This document shows positions 20,201-28,190 of a stretch of 64,000 nt of DNA, in pieces (position 1 is the first letter of the stretch; each line of letters starts with the position of its first letter). The notes beneath the pieces were generated by a model, which was not told where the DNA came from, searched no databases, and saw only the letters and a program-made list of their open reading frames with translations. The stretch is taken from NCBI GenBank assembly GCA_015065545.1, contig SVQA01000003.1:141735-205734 (forward strand). Direction: 5' to 3'. The position numbers were made by a program, and so were the translations under genes. This DNA comes from Oscillospiraceae bacterium. GTDB taxonomy: Bacteria; Bacillota; Clostridia; Oscillospirales; Acutalibacteraceae.

Positions 20201-23200
20201 GCACAGATGGTCAAACGGCGAATGCATAATTTGTAAACAGCCCTGTGTACACAGCTGGCAGAACGGAGTATGTACAAACTGCGGTAATGTCTGTGTTCAT
20301 TCTTGGTGCGAAGGTGTTTGCGAATATTGCGGACTTGGTTGTGCTCATAACTGGGAAGACGGCGGCTGTACAATATGCGGTCACAATTGTTATCCCCACG
20401 TTTATATCGACGGTAAATGCGGTATATGTTCAATTCCTTGTCCCGGTCACGTATGGTCAGGCGATACTTGTGAAATCTGCTTTATGACTTGTGAGCATCA
20501 GTGGGTTGACGGCATTTGTCAGGTTTGTTCAAGTGTATGTACACATAACTTCAAAAACGGAGTGTGTAGTTTCTGCGGTGAGGAATGTGACCATAACTTC
20601 GTAAATGGTAAGTGTACTGTTTGCGAATATGTCTGTCGCCATAATTACGTAGACGGCATTTGCTCAGATTGCACTTCTGTCTGCACACATAGCTGGCACA
20701 ATGGAATCTGTACCACCTGTAGTATGAGATGTAATCATAGCTGGCAGAATGGTATGTGTGAAAATTGTAAAATGATTTGTCAGCATACTTTCAGGAACGG
20801 CGTTTGTACTATCTGTTCTTTTGAATGTACACATAGTTGGAGAAACGGCGTATGTAAGGTATGCAACAGTGTATGCTCTCACGAATGGGAAGAGGGCGAA
20901 TGTACAATCTGTCTCAAAGAGTGTAAACACGTCTTCTATGATGAAAAGTGTCAGATTTGTAAGCTTCCCTGCACCCATAATTTTGAAAATTCAATTTGTA
21001 CTCTTTGTAAGAAAGAGTGTATGCACGAATGGAGCTTAGGTATCTGCACTGTTTGCGAAGCAAAATGTGAGCATAATTTCGCATACGGATATTGCAGAAT
21101 TTGCCTCTGTGATTGCAGTCATACCTTCGAAAACGGAGCTTGTACCATTTGCTACAAGGTTTGCGATCCTCATAATTTCAAGGATGGCAAGTGTATTATC
21201 TGTGAAACCTTAGAGCCGGAGTACTATCTTGTCGGCTTTATTAACGGAGCCGATTACGGCACAGGCGAGGATTCAGATAATATCGGTGTATATAAATTTG
21301 TAGACGGTCAGCTTAAAGTCAAATTCACCCAAGACAGCTTCGTGTTTATCAAAACAGGGTACAATGCTCTTCGGTATATGACTAACACCTATCTTGGCGA
21401 TAAGGTAAGTACTGCAATCCTCTATAATGCAGAGCTTCTTTACGATAAGGCAGATAAGCTTTTTGTTCCCAAGGGCAGAGAAATTACCTTCACCCTTGTA
21501 AACAATAACGACTCAACGCTCACCCTCTCTTATGTAGCGGCTGTTTGTGAGCACAAAATTCACGATACAGACGGCAACTGTATTGAGTGCTCAGTTGCAG
21601 TTGAACACAATTTCTTCTGCGGCAGCTGTACAGTATGCGAAAAGCCCTGTGAACATACCTTTAAAAACGGTAAATGTACTATTTGTACTGCAGTTTGTGA
21701 GCATAACTTTGTTGATGACTTGTGTACAATCTGCTCCTTCGTATGTACCCATAGCTTTATTGATGGCGAATGTGTAATCTGCCAGAAGGAATGTTCTCAC
21801 ACTTGGGTTGACGGCGGATGCAGTCTCTGTGGTTTAAACTGCGAGCATAAGTTCATAGAGGGCAAGTGCGATGTTTGTGCATACATCTGCTACCACAGCT
21901 TCACAGACGGTGTATGTACAGAGTGCTTTAAAGAGTGCGACCATATATGGAAGAACGGATATTGTAAATACTGCTCTTTAATATGTACTCATAACTTTAT
22001 TGAGGGCGTATGTGCAAAATGCTCCTTGGAATGTGAACATACATACAATAAAGACGAGTGTACCAATTGCCATATTTCCAAGTATTATCTGGTTGGTTAT
22101 ATCAATAACGAAACAGTCGGATTTAACGAAAATTTCGCTGAGCTCGGACGTTATGCCCTTACTGACGGAACCATTACAGTAAACGTTAAGCACGATAGCT
22201 ACTTCTTTGTTAAAACCTCTGATAATAAAAACTGGTATATGGCAACAGACGAAGCTTTAGGTATGTTTGCACTTCTGGAGAATACAGCTCTCGGCGAAGC
22301 CTGTGAGATGATTTACATTCCCGGCGGTGTTACAGCAGAGTTCTCTGTTTACGCAGGCAAGAACGATACAGTAGGCTTTATTTATACAATCGAGAATTGC
22401 ATCCATAAATTCCATACCGCAGAAGGTATCTGCCTTGCTTGTGAAGAAGAAACAGAGCATACCTACGAGCAGGGCCTTTGCACAGGCTGTATGGCACCAA
22501 AACCCGAGCAGGATATGTACCTTTTCGGTATTATAAACGGCGAAGAATACGGCTATAACTACGATGCAGAGAATATCGGAGAATATCTTTTTGTTGAGAA
22601 AAGCCTCACTGTTAAGTTCAAAGAGGATAGCTTTGTCGGTGTCAAATCAAAGGATAACCGCGATTGGTATATGACAAACGGTAAATTACCGGAGGGTACC
22701 GAAACAGCAATTCTTACAAATACCCGAGAAGAAATTGACGCTGAGCTTCTCTTTATTCCCGGTAATACAGAGGTACTCATTACTATTGTGAATAACGGCA
22801 ACGATACCTTCACACTTTCTTATAAGTCCACAGCAATACCCGATTGTGAGCTTAAAATTAAGCATTCCGAGCTTGTGACAGAAGATGAGTTCAGATACAA
22901 GGTAAGCTTTACTGCAAAGGGTCTTGAGGACTTCCCTGCAGAAGATATGGGACTTCTCATATTTGAGCGCAACGTAGCAGAACCCACTGTTGAGAATGCC
23001 GAAAGGGTAGTGAACGGTGCAAGGCGAGAGGGCAACTACATTGTTGTGGAAACCGATGCTTTAGAGTCACACAGGCTTGTAGATACAATCTATTTCAGAG
23101 TGTATGCAAAGGTTGCAGACAATACCTATGTGTATAGCGATATTGTAAGCTATAGTGTGGTAAGGTATGCTAATTCGGTAATAAACAGCAAGTATGCACC

Positions 23201-23309
23201 TTCAGCCGAAAAAGCCCAAATGACAGCTTTGCTGAATTTTATTGCAGCGGCTCAGAAATATCACGGCTATAAAACAGAAAACCTTGCAAACGCAGGTCTT
23301 ACTAAATAA
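17250..23309 (+). CDS. Giant secreted Cys-rich protein: signal peptide, GH25 lysozyme domain, SH3-like domains, C-x-H-x6-C-x2-C arrays, 'YLxGxINGxDY' modules
   Basis: MKILKKCLCFALVLLSLVSYISIA signal; GH25: HNGIDVSTWNGNIDWATVKTQVDFAIIRASW...GIPFGVYVYSYA...LPIFFDFED...PIWTAEIN. GTG 17241 is an alternative start. Confidence 0.88.
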   Translation: MKILKKCLCFALVLLSLVSYISIAPETHTHAASASDYISQSYPSSLSVKTTKTVSLMSFPTTASGSVAKYTLPKDTVLTVKALHKNNDGKYFYEVLYYNLTLYVDATATTMLDHLTGDVTFTNGYSPSSLTLGNGFPIQGNIKSTLNNIGKVTASMYNGTNLTRTPAISSSDTVNGKSYNLTNSTVDKNLIFSDLPKGSYSYVVTAEAVSYYIDNSGALKTSVTPVVLENQICAVTNGSSPNPVLHNGIDVSTWNGNIDWATVKTQVDFAIIRASWEETADNKFTTNANGCRDNGIPFGVYVYSYAENAAEAIGEAEYVLSLVDGYDMDLPIFFDFEDECQMNLTAAKQQEIVKAFCDTIYAGGKQPGLYTYVWLLRSVFTDTYYKTIPIWTAEINGASYTSYKGGLWLWQWSWVGRFNGMSGDVDCNKMYVDLPDKNKSDTSYLSKCTYYPSNLNATTTQACNLRQYPSTDYSVLTTLTAGTNVHITGLYKNAYGNYWYQAEYGGKTGYIDSNYVTVNEYLYNDVAIANPKMASNLAVGKGFYIQGELSSIYNQLSTVNAKIYAGENTLATPTLKSSYNLSKKDYNLYKSSVDYGLNFGLLSEGYYTYEISADVKNYYVSGGTLTNKTENVVVWKSPLTIGNATITPPESNVCVHNIVTEEGKLPTCTEAGYTMSSKCTLCGEVVSKKETIPATGHDYVVKLIEATCVTTAHNLYTCSNCQAQYKEYLDEGEWLETPPEGVTENQLETKTQYRTSTYKEVKNYEASISNGTQIKKEWEDAGNTTITYAKTWPAGFDTSNSLYKKYNITPKTNSESGNTKYQIVTAEKSAGAWVYWHWCRNYQYGPINRTTSLVRTDEYHTFHAFYSTDDPATKPKGNATDGSVIFENASACKDAYWFYNVPLYTQTYKTYKALYTHATWSDWSEWSDTPATASDTLKVETREVYRIKALGDHRFSRGRCLVCDYVCTHEWEDGKCKFCLMSCMHRWSNGECIICKQPCVHSWQNGVCTNCGNVCVHSWCEGVCEYCGLGCAHNWEDGGCTICGHNCYPHVYIDGKCGICSIPCPGHVWSGDTCEICFMTCEHQWVDGICQVCSSVCTHNFKNGVCSFCGEECDHNFVNGKCTVCEYVCRHNYVDGICSDCTSVCTHSWHNGICTTCSMRCNHSWQNGMCENCKMICQHTFRNGVCTICSFECTHSWRNGVCKVCNSVCSHEWEEGECTICLKECKHVFYDEKCQICKLPCTHNFENSICTLCKKECMHEWSLGICTVCEAKCEHNFAYGYCRICLCDCSHTFENGACTICYKVCDPHNFKDGKCIICETLEPEYYLVGFINGADYGTGEDSDNIGVYKFVDGQLKVKFTQDSFVFIKTGYNALRYMTNTYLGDKVSTAILYNAELLYDKADKLFVPKGREITFTLVNNNDSTLTLSYVAAVCEHKIHDTDGNCIECSVAVEHNFFCGSCTVCEKPCEHTFKNGKCTICTAVCEHNFVDDLCTICSFVCTHSFIDGECVICQKECSHTWVDGGCSLCGLNCEHKFIEGKCDVCAYICYHSFTDGVCTECFKECDHIWKNGYCKYCSLICTHNFIEGVCAKCSLECEHTYNKDECTNCHISKYYLVGYINNETVGFNENFAELGRYALTDGTITVNVKHDSYFFVKTSDNKNWYMATDEALGMFALLENTALGEACEMIYIPGGVTAEFSVYAGKNDTVGFIYTIENCIHKFHTAEGICLACEEETEHTYEQGLCTGCMAPKPEQDMYLFGIINGEEYGYNYDAENIGEYLFVEKSLTVKFKEDSFVGVKSKDNRDWYMTNGKLPEGTETAILTNTREEIDAELLFIPGNTEVLITIVNNGNDTFTLSYKSTAIPDCELKIKHSELVTEDEFRYKVSFTAKGLEDFPAEDMGLLIFERNVAEPTVENAERVVNGARREGNYIVVETDALESHRLVDTIYFRVYAKVADNTYVYSDIVSYSVVRYANSVINSKYAPSAEKAQMTALLNFIAAAQKYHGYKTENLANAGLTK
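20148..21213 (+). repeat. 22 tandem 48-51-bp Cys-His repeats (C-x-H-x6-C-x2-C)
   Basis: CTHEWEDGKCKFCLMS CMHRWSNGECIICKQP CVHSWQNGVCTNCGNV ... CSHTFENGACTICYKV; three units carry one extra residue (CYPH, CPGH, CDPH). Confidence 0.93.
21648..22079 (+). repeat. 9 tandem 48-bp Cys-His repeats (C-x-H-x6-C-x2-C)
   Basis: CEHTFKNGKCTICTAV CEHNFVDDLCTICSFV ... CEHTYNKDECTNCHIS; 9 x 48 = 432 bp. Confidence 0.93.
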
Positions 23310-23319
23310 AATCTTAGTT

Positions 23320-23357
23320 ACAAAGCATCCTTTCCAAATCAGGAGGGGATGCTTTTG
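23320..23357 (+). terminator. Probable rho-independent terminator
   Basis: aaagcatcctttccaaatcaggaggggatgctttt hairpin with T-tract. Confidence 0.7.
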
Positions 23358-23374
23358 CTTTGCCCCTTAAGGTG

Positions 23375-23545
23375 TAGTAGGGGCGGATATCATCCGCCCG
23401 CAACAAGACTTCTCCTCAATGAGAAGCCTTAAAGCCTCCTTCCCCGAGGGAGGTGGCAAAATCTCTGATTTTGACGGAGGGAGTAACTACAAATCCCCGG
23501 TCACAAAACAAACTCCCTATATTGTAGGGGTGATTTCCGAATGCT
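23375..23545. repeat. Intergenic palindromic repeat cluster, resembling dispersed intergenic repeats of gut Clostridia
   Basis: gggcggatatcatccgccc (23381-23399) perfect inverted repeat, then cctccttccccgagggaggtggcaaaatctctgattttgacggagggag; non-coding. Confidence 0.55.
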
Positions 23546-23697
23546 GAATTTATTTGTAATTAAGAATTGTGCTCTTTTGAACTGCTCCTTTGTAAAAAAA
23601 TTGAATTATACCCAATTTATTTTAATAAAACACTTGAAAATAACTGCATTTGGCAGTATAATTATTGTGTATTATTAGATGCGATTGGAGTATTAGA

Positions 23698-24357
23698 ATG
23701 ATTAAGAAAATCTCTGCAATATTTTTAGCACTTATTTTAATAATGTCTTGTACAGTTGTTATTTTCGCAATAGGCGACGAAACCGAAATTTTGCTTGGAA
23801 ATGGCTTTGCACTTGGCGATGTTAATATGGACAAATCCGTAAATGTCAAGGATGCAACTGCTGTGCAGAAGCATCTTGCAGATATTGATTATTTAAGCGA
23901 AGAGCAGTTGTTTCTTGCAGACGCCGACCAGAATGGCAGTGTCAATATTAAAGATGCCACATATATCCAGAAGCAAGTGGCAGGCTTGGTACCCCCCGCA
24001 GTTATTAAGCCTCCCGTTGCAACTACATCAGAAACTATCACATCTACTCCTGCTTCTACAGGATCAGAAACATCGGCTGTAACATCTTCCGAGAATTACA
24101 CATCTACTCCTGTAACAACAGAAGTACCTTCATCCTCAATATCTGAAACAACAATTCCACCAGAGACAACTACTTCGTCACAGCCCACTGAGGCTACAAC
24201 CGAAACTCCCACGTCTGCTCCCGAAATATCTACAACTATCACAGAAATCCCTACTACAGAAATTCCCACACAAATTACAACAACAGAAGCTCCTACCGAG
24301 AAACCTACCCGTGACCCTAATAAACCCATCGAGCTTCCCTTTGTTCCCGCAAAGTAA
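23698..24357 (+). CDS. Secreted dockerin protein with Ser/Thr-rich linker, no catalytic domain, C-terminal PIELPFVPAK tail
   Basis: ATG 23698 (MIKKISAIFLALILIMSCTVVIFA signal); dockerin type I GDVNMDKSVNVKDATAVQKHLADI...ADADQNGSVNIKDATYIQKQVAGL. Listed start 23665 is an alternative. Confidence 0.82.
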   Translation: MIKKISAIFLALILIMSCTVVIFAIGDETEILLGNGFALGDVNMDKSVNVKDATAVQKHLADIDYLSEEQLFLADADQNGSVNIKDATYIQKQVAGLVPPAVIKPPVATTSETITSTPASTGSETSAVTSSENYTSTPVTTEVPSSSISETTIPPETTTSSQPTEATTETPTSAPEISTTITEIPTTEIPTQITTTEAPTEKPTRDPNKPIELPFVPAK

Positions 24358-24456
24358 ATCTTTAAAACTAATTAAATAAGGTATTGCAAAAGTGCAAAAG
24401 TTTTATAACCTCAAACACTTTTGTTAATATAAAATTTTTTACAGGAGGTAAAAAAC

Positions 24457-27400
24457 ATGAAAAAACTTTTGTCAATTCTTTTGACAATGCTGATGCTTAT
24501 TAGTGTAATTTGTATTGCACCTGTAAGCGCAGCAGAGGTTGAGATTGCTCAGACAGGTGCGCCTGAGACACTCTACCTTAATGCAGGCGTTTGGGACCAG
24601 GCCGGTGCTATCTTCAGAGCATGGGTTTGGGGCGGTAGTGATGCTGACAAGTGGATCTACTTCTCAGACGCAGATGGCGACGGTATCTACGAGGCTCCCC
24701 TCGGCGGTACTTATACCGGTATGAAGGTTCTCCGTTCTGCTCCCGGTTCAACCGAATGGACATCCTGGAACGATTCCGGTGACCAGACAATTCCCACAGA
24801 CGGAAAGAACATGCTCGTAGTTGAAGACTGGAGCAAGTTCTCTTGGAGCACATACGTAGCTCCCACACCCGTACAGCCCGGTGATGCATCCGCATACTAT
24901 CTGATGGGTACACTCACAGACTGGGCAACAGGTCAGAACATGGTATATGCTGAGGATACAGGTGTTGTTACAACAACACTCGAACTCGAAGCAGACAACT
25001 ATGAGCTGAAGATTAAGAAAGACAGTAACTGGATGGGCGTTGGCGCACTTACCACAACAATTACCGGTGGTGGTGTTCTTGGCGGTACAGACAACGTAAC
25101 TCTTGCAGCTGATGGCGGTACATATACCTTCAACTTCACAATCGCTACTAAAGCTCTTGAGATTGTTTACACAGCTCCCGTAGTTGAGGAACCCACAACT
25201 ACAACAGTAACAGAAACTCCCGAAGAGCCCACAACCACAACTGTAGCACAGACTCCCGCAGAGCCCACAACTACAACTCAGTCTTCCGAAGTTCCCGCAG
25301 AGTCAATGACTGTTTACTTCTCTAACAACTGGCGTTGGACAGGTACAATCAATGCTTATATCTGGAATGCTGATGGTGTTCTTAATGGCGAGTGGCCCGG
25401 TACAGCAATGACTTATGTAGAAACCAACGATTATGGTGAGGATATCTACAGTGTTGTTGTTCCTGCAGATGCTGAAAACATCATCTTCAACGATGGAGCA
25501 AACCAGACTAAAGACATTCCTGCAACTGCTCTTTATGACGGTGTAGGTATATACGTAATGGATAACGAAGAGGGCTTCGGTACATACACTTATGTAGAAG
25601 CTCCCGCAGAGTCCGAGACAACCACAACAGTAGCAGCTGCAACAACCACAACTGTAGCAGAAACTACTGCAGAGCCCACAACTACAACTCAGGCCCCTGC
25701 AGTAGAGCCCACAACTACAACTCAGGCTTCCGCAGTAGAGCCTGTAGAAACAATCACAGTTTACTTCTCTAACGCTTGGAAGTGGACAGAAGTTGCAATC
25801 TACTACTGGAACGCAGACGGTGAGCAGGTAGCATGGCCCGGCGTTGCAATGGATTATGTAGAGACAAATGACCTCGGTCAGGATATCTACAAGGCAACAA
25901 TTCCTGCAGATGTAACAGGTATGCTCTTCACAGGTAAGGACAACGGTGCTGATACTCAGTCTCCTGACATCACAGACATCAAGGATGGCTACGGCTATTA
26001 CATGGATTGGAACGAGACAGACGGCAACCACGTAGGTTCTTACGAGTACGTTCCCACAGTTAAGCCCGTTACAACTACAACAGTTGCAGCTACAACAACA
26101 CAGGCTCCCGAAACTCCCGAAGAGCCTGCAGATCCTAAAACAGTTTACTTTGTAGACTATGCAGATAACTTCACAGAAGTTTATGCTTATGCTTGGTCAG
26201 TGACTACAATTTCAGACTCTACAGATGATGAAGTATCAGAAGTAGCAGCTGCATGGCCCGGTGTTAAGATGGAGCTTACAGGCGAGGCTCTCTCTGAGAA
26301 TGCAGAGCAGGCAGGCGGTCTTGTTTACTCTGTAACCTTTGACAAAGCTTACGATTACATTATCTTTGCAGGTAATTACGAAGTTGGCGCAGAAATCTCA
26401 TCACAGACAGCAGATCTTACCTTCAAAGCAGACCAGTACTGCTACTTTGGCGATGAGCTGTGGTACGACAGCATCGCTGATATCGAGGCAGCACATCCCT
26501 ATGTAGAAGACCCTGTAGGCGAATTCGTTACAGTTTTCTTCCAGAACAACTGGCTCTGGGACGATGTAAGCGTTTACTTTGAGGGTAGTGCATATGCCGA
26601 GTGTGATCCCTGGCCCGGCATATCTATGGATTTCTATGATAACGACGGCGCTTACGACGTTTATTATGCACAGGTGCCCGCTGACGCTTCCTTCATTATT
26701 TTTAACGGCATCAAGGATGACGGCTCAGGTAATCGTGACCAGACACCTAATATCGAAGAGTTCTATAACAACGACTGCTTCTATATGCTTTGGGACAACG
26801 GCAACTCCTTCGGTTCCGTGGGTATTACTGAACTTTTCCCTGAAATGAGCGGCGGTGAAGGCGGAGATCCTGAAGCAGCTCCCTCCGTTACAGGTGCTAC
26901 ACTTACTCTTGGTGGTAAGCTTGGCTTTACTTTCTACTTTGATATTAACGACACAGTAATGGCTGACGAGAACGCTAAGGTTCAGTTCACAGTTAAGGGC
27001 GAGACTATCGAAGTTCCCGTTTCCGAGCTTGTATACACTAACTATGGTTACAGCTACACAATCGAGCTTGCAGCAAAAGAGATGACAGAGGTTGTTACTG
27101 CTCAGATTTTTGCTACAGACTTCGAGTCAGAAATTTATGATAATACAATTGAGGGATATGCACTTTATATCCTTAATAGCGATGATGAGAAGTATTCCTC
27201 AGCAAAAGAGCTTGTAAAGGCAATGCTCAACTATGGTGCAGCAGCACAGGTTTACTTCGGTTACAAAACTGACCAACCTGCAAACAGAGGTCTTTCCGTA
27301 GAGGATAAGGTTGTTACAGTATATGACTACTCTTACTTTGCTCCCGTAATTGAGGGCGAGGCTGACGGGGTAGAGTTCTACGGTGCATCTCTTGTACTTG

Positions 27401-27720
27401 AGAGTGACACATACCTTAAATTCTACTTCAAGGTAGACGAGACTAAGCTTCCTGAGGGCGTAGTACCTTCTATCAACATCAACGGTCTCGCCGGTGCAGG
27501 ACTTGAACGTAACGGTAACCTTTGGTCTATTACAATGCCCAGCCTTGGCGCACACGAGCTCTCAACAGAGTTTGTTCTTGAGATGGGCGGACAGACTGTT
27601 ACATACTCTGCTAAGAGCTATGTTTACACTGCACAGCAGAGTGGTAAGACTGCACTTGTAAATCTTGCAAATGCTCTTGGTGCATACGGATACGCAGCAG
27701 GTGTTTTTGCTAGCGAATAA
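24457..27720 (+). CDS. Secreted multi-CBM26 starch-binding protein with Thr-rich linkers, non-catalytic
   Basis: Signal peptide; repeated CBM26-like units (MTVYFSNNWRWTGTINAYIWNADGVLNGEWPGTAMTYVETNDYGEDIYSVVVPADAENIIFNDG...; ITVYFSNAWKWTEVAIYYWNADGEQVAWPGVAM...); EPTTTTVTETPEEPTTTT linkers. Confidence 0.88.
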   Translation: MKKLLSILLTMLMLISVICIAPVSAAEVEIAQTGAPETLYLNAGVWDQAGAIFRAWVWGGSDADKWIYFSDADGDGIYEAPLGGTYTGMKVLRSAPGSTEWTSWNDSGDQTIPTDGKNMLVVEDWSKFSWSTYVAPTPVQPGDASAYYLMGTLTDWATGQNMVYAEDTGVVTTTLELEADNYELKIKKDSNWMGVGALTTTITGGGVLGGTDNVTLAADGGTYTFNFTIATKALEIVYTAPVVEEPTTTTVTETPEEPTTTTVAQTPAEPTTTTQSSEVPAESMTVYFSNNWRWTGTINAYIWNADGVLNGEWPGTAMTYVETNDYGEDIYSVVVPADAENIIFNDGANQTKDIPATALYDGVGIYVMDNEEGFGTYTYVEAPAESETTTTVAAATTTTVAETTAEPTTTTQAPAVEPTTTTQASAVEPVETITVYFSNAWKWTEVAIYYWNADGEQVAWPGVAMDYVETNDLGQDIYKATIPADVTGMLFTGKDNGADTQSPDITDIKDGYGYYMDWNETDGNHVGSYEYVPTVKPVTTTTVAATTTQAPETPEEPADPKTVYFVDYADNFTEVYAYAWSVTTISDSTDDEVSEVAAAWPGVKMELTGEALSENAEQAGGLVYSVTFDKAYDYIIFAGNYEVGAEISSQTADLTFKADQYCYFGDELWYDSIADIEAAHPYVEDPVGEFVTVFFQNNWLWDDVSVYFEGSAYAECDPWPGISMDFYDNDGAYDVYYAQVPADASFIIFNGIKDDGSGNRDQTPNIEEFYNNDCFYMLWDNGNSFGSVGITELFPEMSGGEGGDPEAAPSVTGATLTLGGKLGFTFYFDINDTVMADENAKVQFTVKGETIEVPVSELVYTNYGYSYTIELAAKEMTEVVTAQIFATDFESEIYDNTIEGYALYILNSDDEKYSSAKELVKAMLNYGAAAQVYFGYKTDQPANRGLSVEDKVVTVYDYSYFAPVIEGEADGVEFYGASLVLESDTYLKFYFKVDETKLPEGVVPSININGLAGAGLERNGNLWSITMPSLGAHELSTEFVLEMGGQTVTYSAKSYVYTAQQSGKTALVNLANALGAYGYAAGVFASE

Positions 27721-27738
27721 TTAAAGGGAGAGAAGTTC

Positions 27739-27876
27739 ATGCAAAAACAAAGTTATAATGTTCCCGAGCTTAATGTAACATTTTTCGAAAACGAGGATGT
27801 TATTACAGCCAGCACTCCGAACTTTATGCCGGATAGGGACGACCCCATTGAACTTCCCTTTGTTCCTGCTAAATAA
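27739..27876 (+). CDS. 45-aa small protein with DVITAS motif and C-terminal PIELPFVPAK tail; not in the ORF track
   Basis: MQKQSYNVPELNVTFFENEDVITASTPNFMPDRDDPIELPFVPAK*, preceded by aaagggagag RBS-like sequence. Confidence 0.75.
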   Translation: MQKQSYNVPELNVTFFENEDVITASTPNFMPDRDDPIELPFVPAK

Positions 27877-27900
27877 ATTTACTTTATGAGGTGATTTTCC

Positions 27901-28038
27901 ATGAAGAAAATTTACACTGCAGCAGAAATGGATATTGTACTTTTTGACACTCGTGACGTTATCGTTGCAAGCGGTACAACAGGAGATGTATTTGTACCTT
28001 CTGTTACTCTGGAAGAAAACGAAACAGAGATTCTCTGA
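27901..28038 (+). CDS. 45-aa small protein with DVIVAS motif; not in the ORF track
   Basis: MKKIYTAAEMDIVLFDTRDVIVASGTTGDVFVPSVTLEENETEIL*, preceded by gaggtg RBS-like sequence. Confidence 0.72.
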   Translation: MKKIYTAAEMDIVLFDTRDVIVASGTTGDVFVPSVTLEENETEIL

Positions 28039-28063
28039 TTCTGCTGTATATTAACTCTATACG

Positions 28064-28097
28064 AAAAAGGCTTACCCACAGCGGTAAGCCTTTTTTG
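28064..28097 (+). terminator. Rho-independent terminator
   Basis: aaaaaggcttacc cacagc ggtaagccttttttg. Confidence 0.92.
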
Positions 28098-28190
28098 TTA
28101 TATTAGGGAGTAAATTGCATTCACAATTTCTATTGAATTATTGCGAAATGAGTGGTATAATATTTTCATATTATTTATAGGAGTGATAAT

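Noticed and set aside
15321-22079. 48-bp periodic repeats as a possible CRISPR array
   Set aside because: Periodicity is in frame within long ORFs, units are not identical, and there is no repeat/spacer alternation.
25303-26031. 242-aa minus-strand Cys-rich ORF
   Set aside because: Antisense shadow of CBM26 repeats and Thr-rich linkers.
27739-28038. Small ORFs as a bacteriocin/RiPP cluster
   Set aside because: Leader/core-like layout is suggestive, but no modification enzyme, protease or transporter was recognised nearby; kept only as a motif finding.
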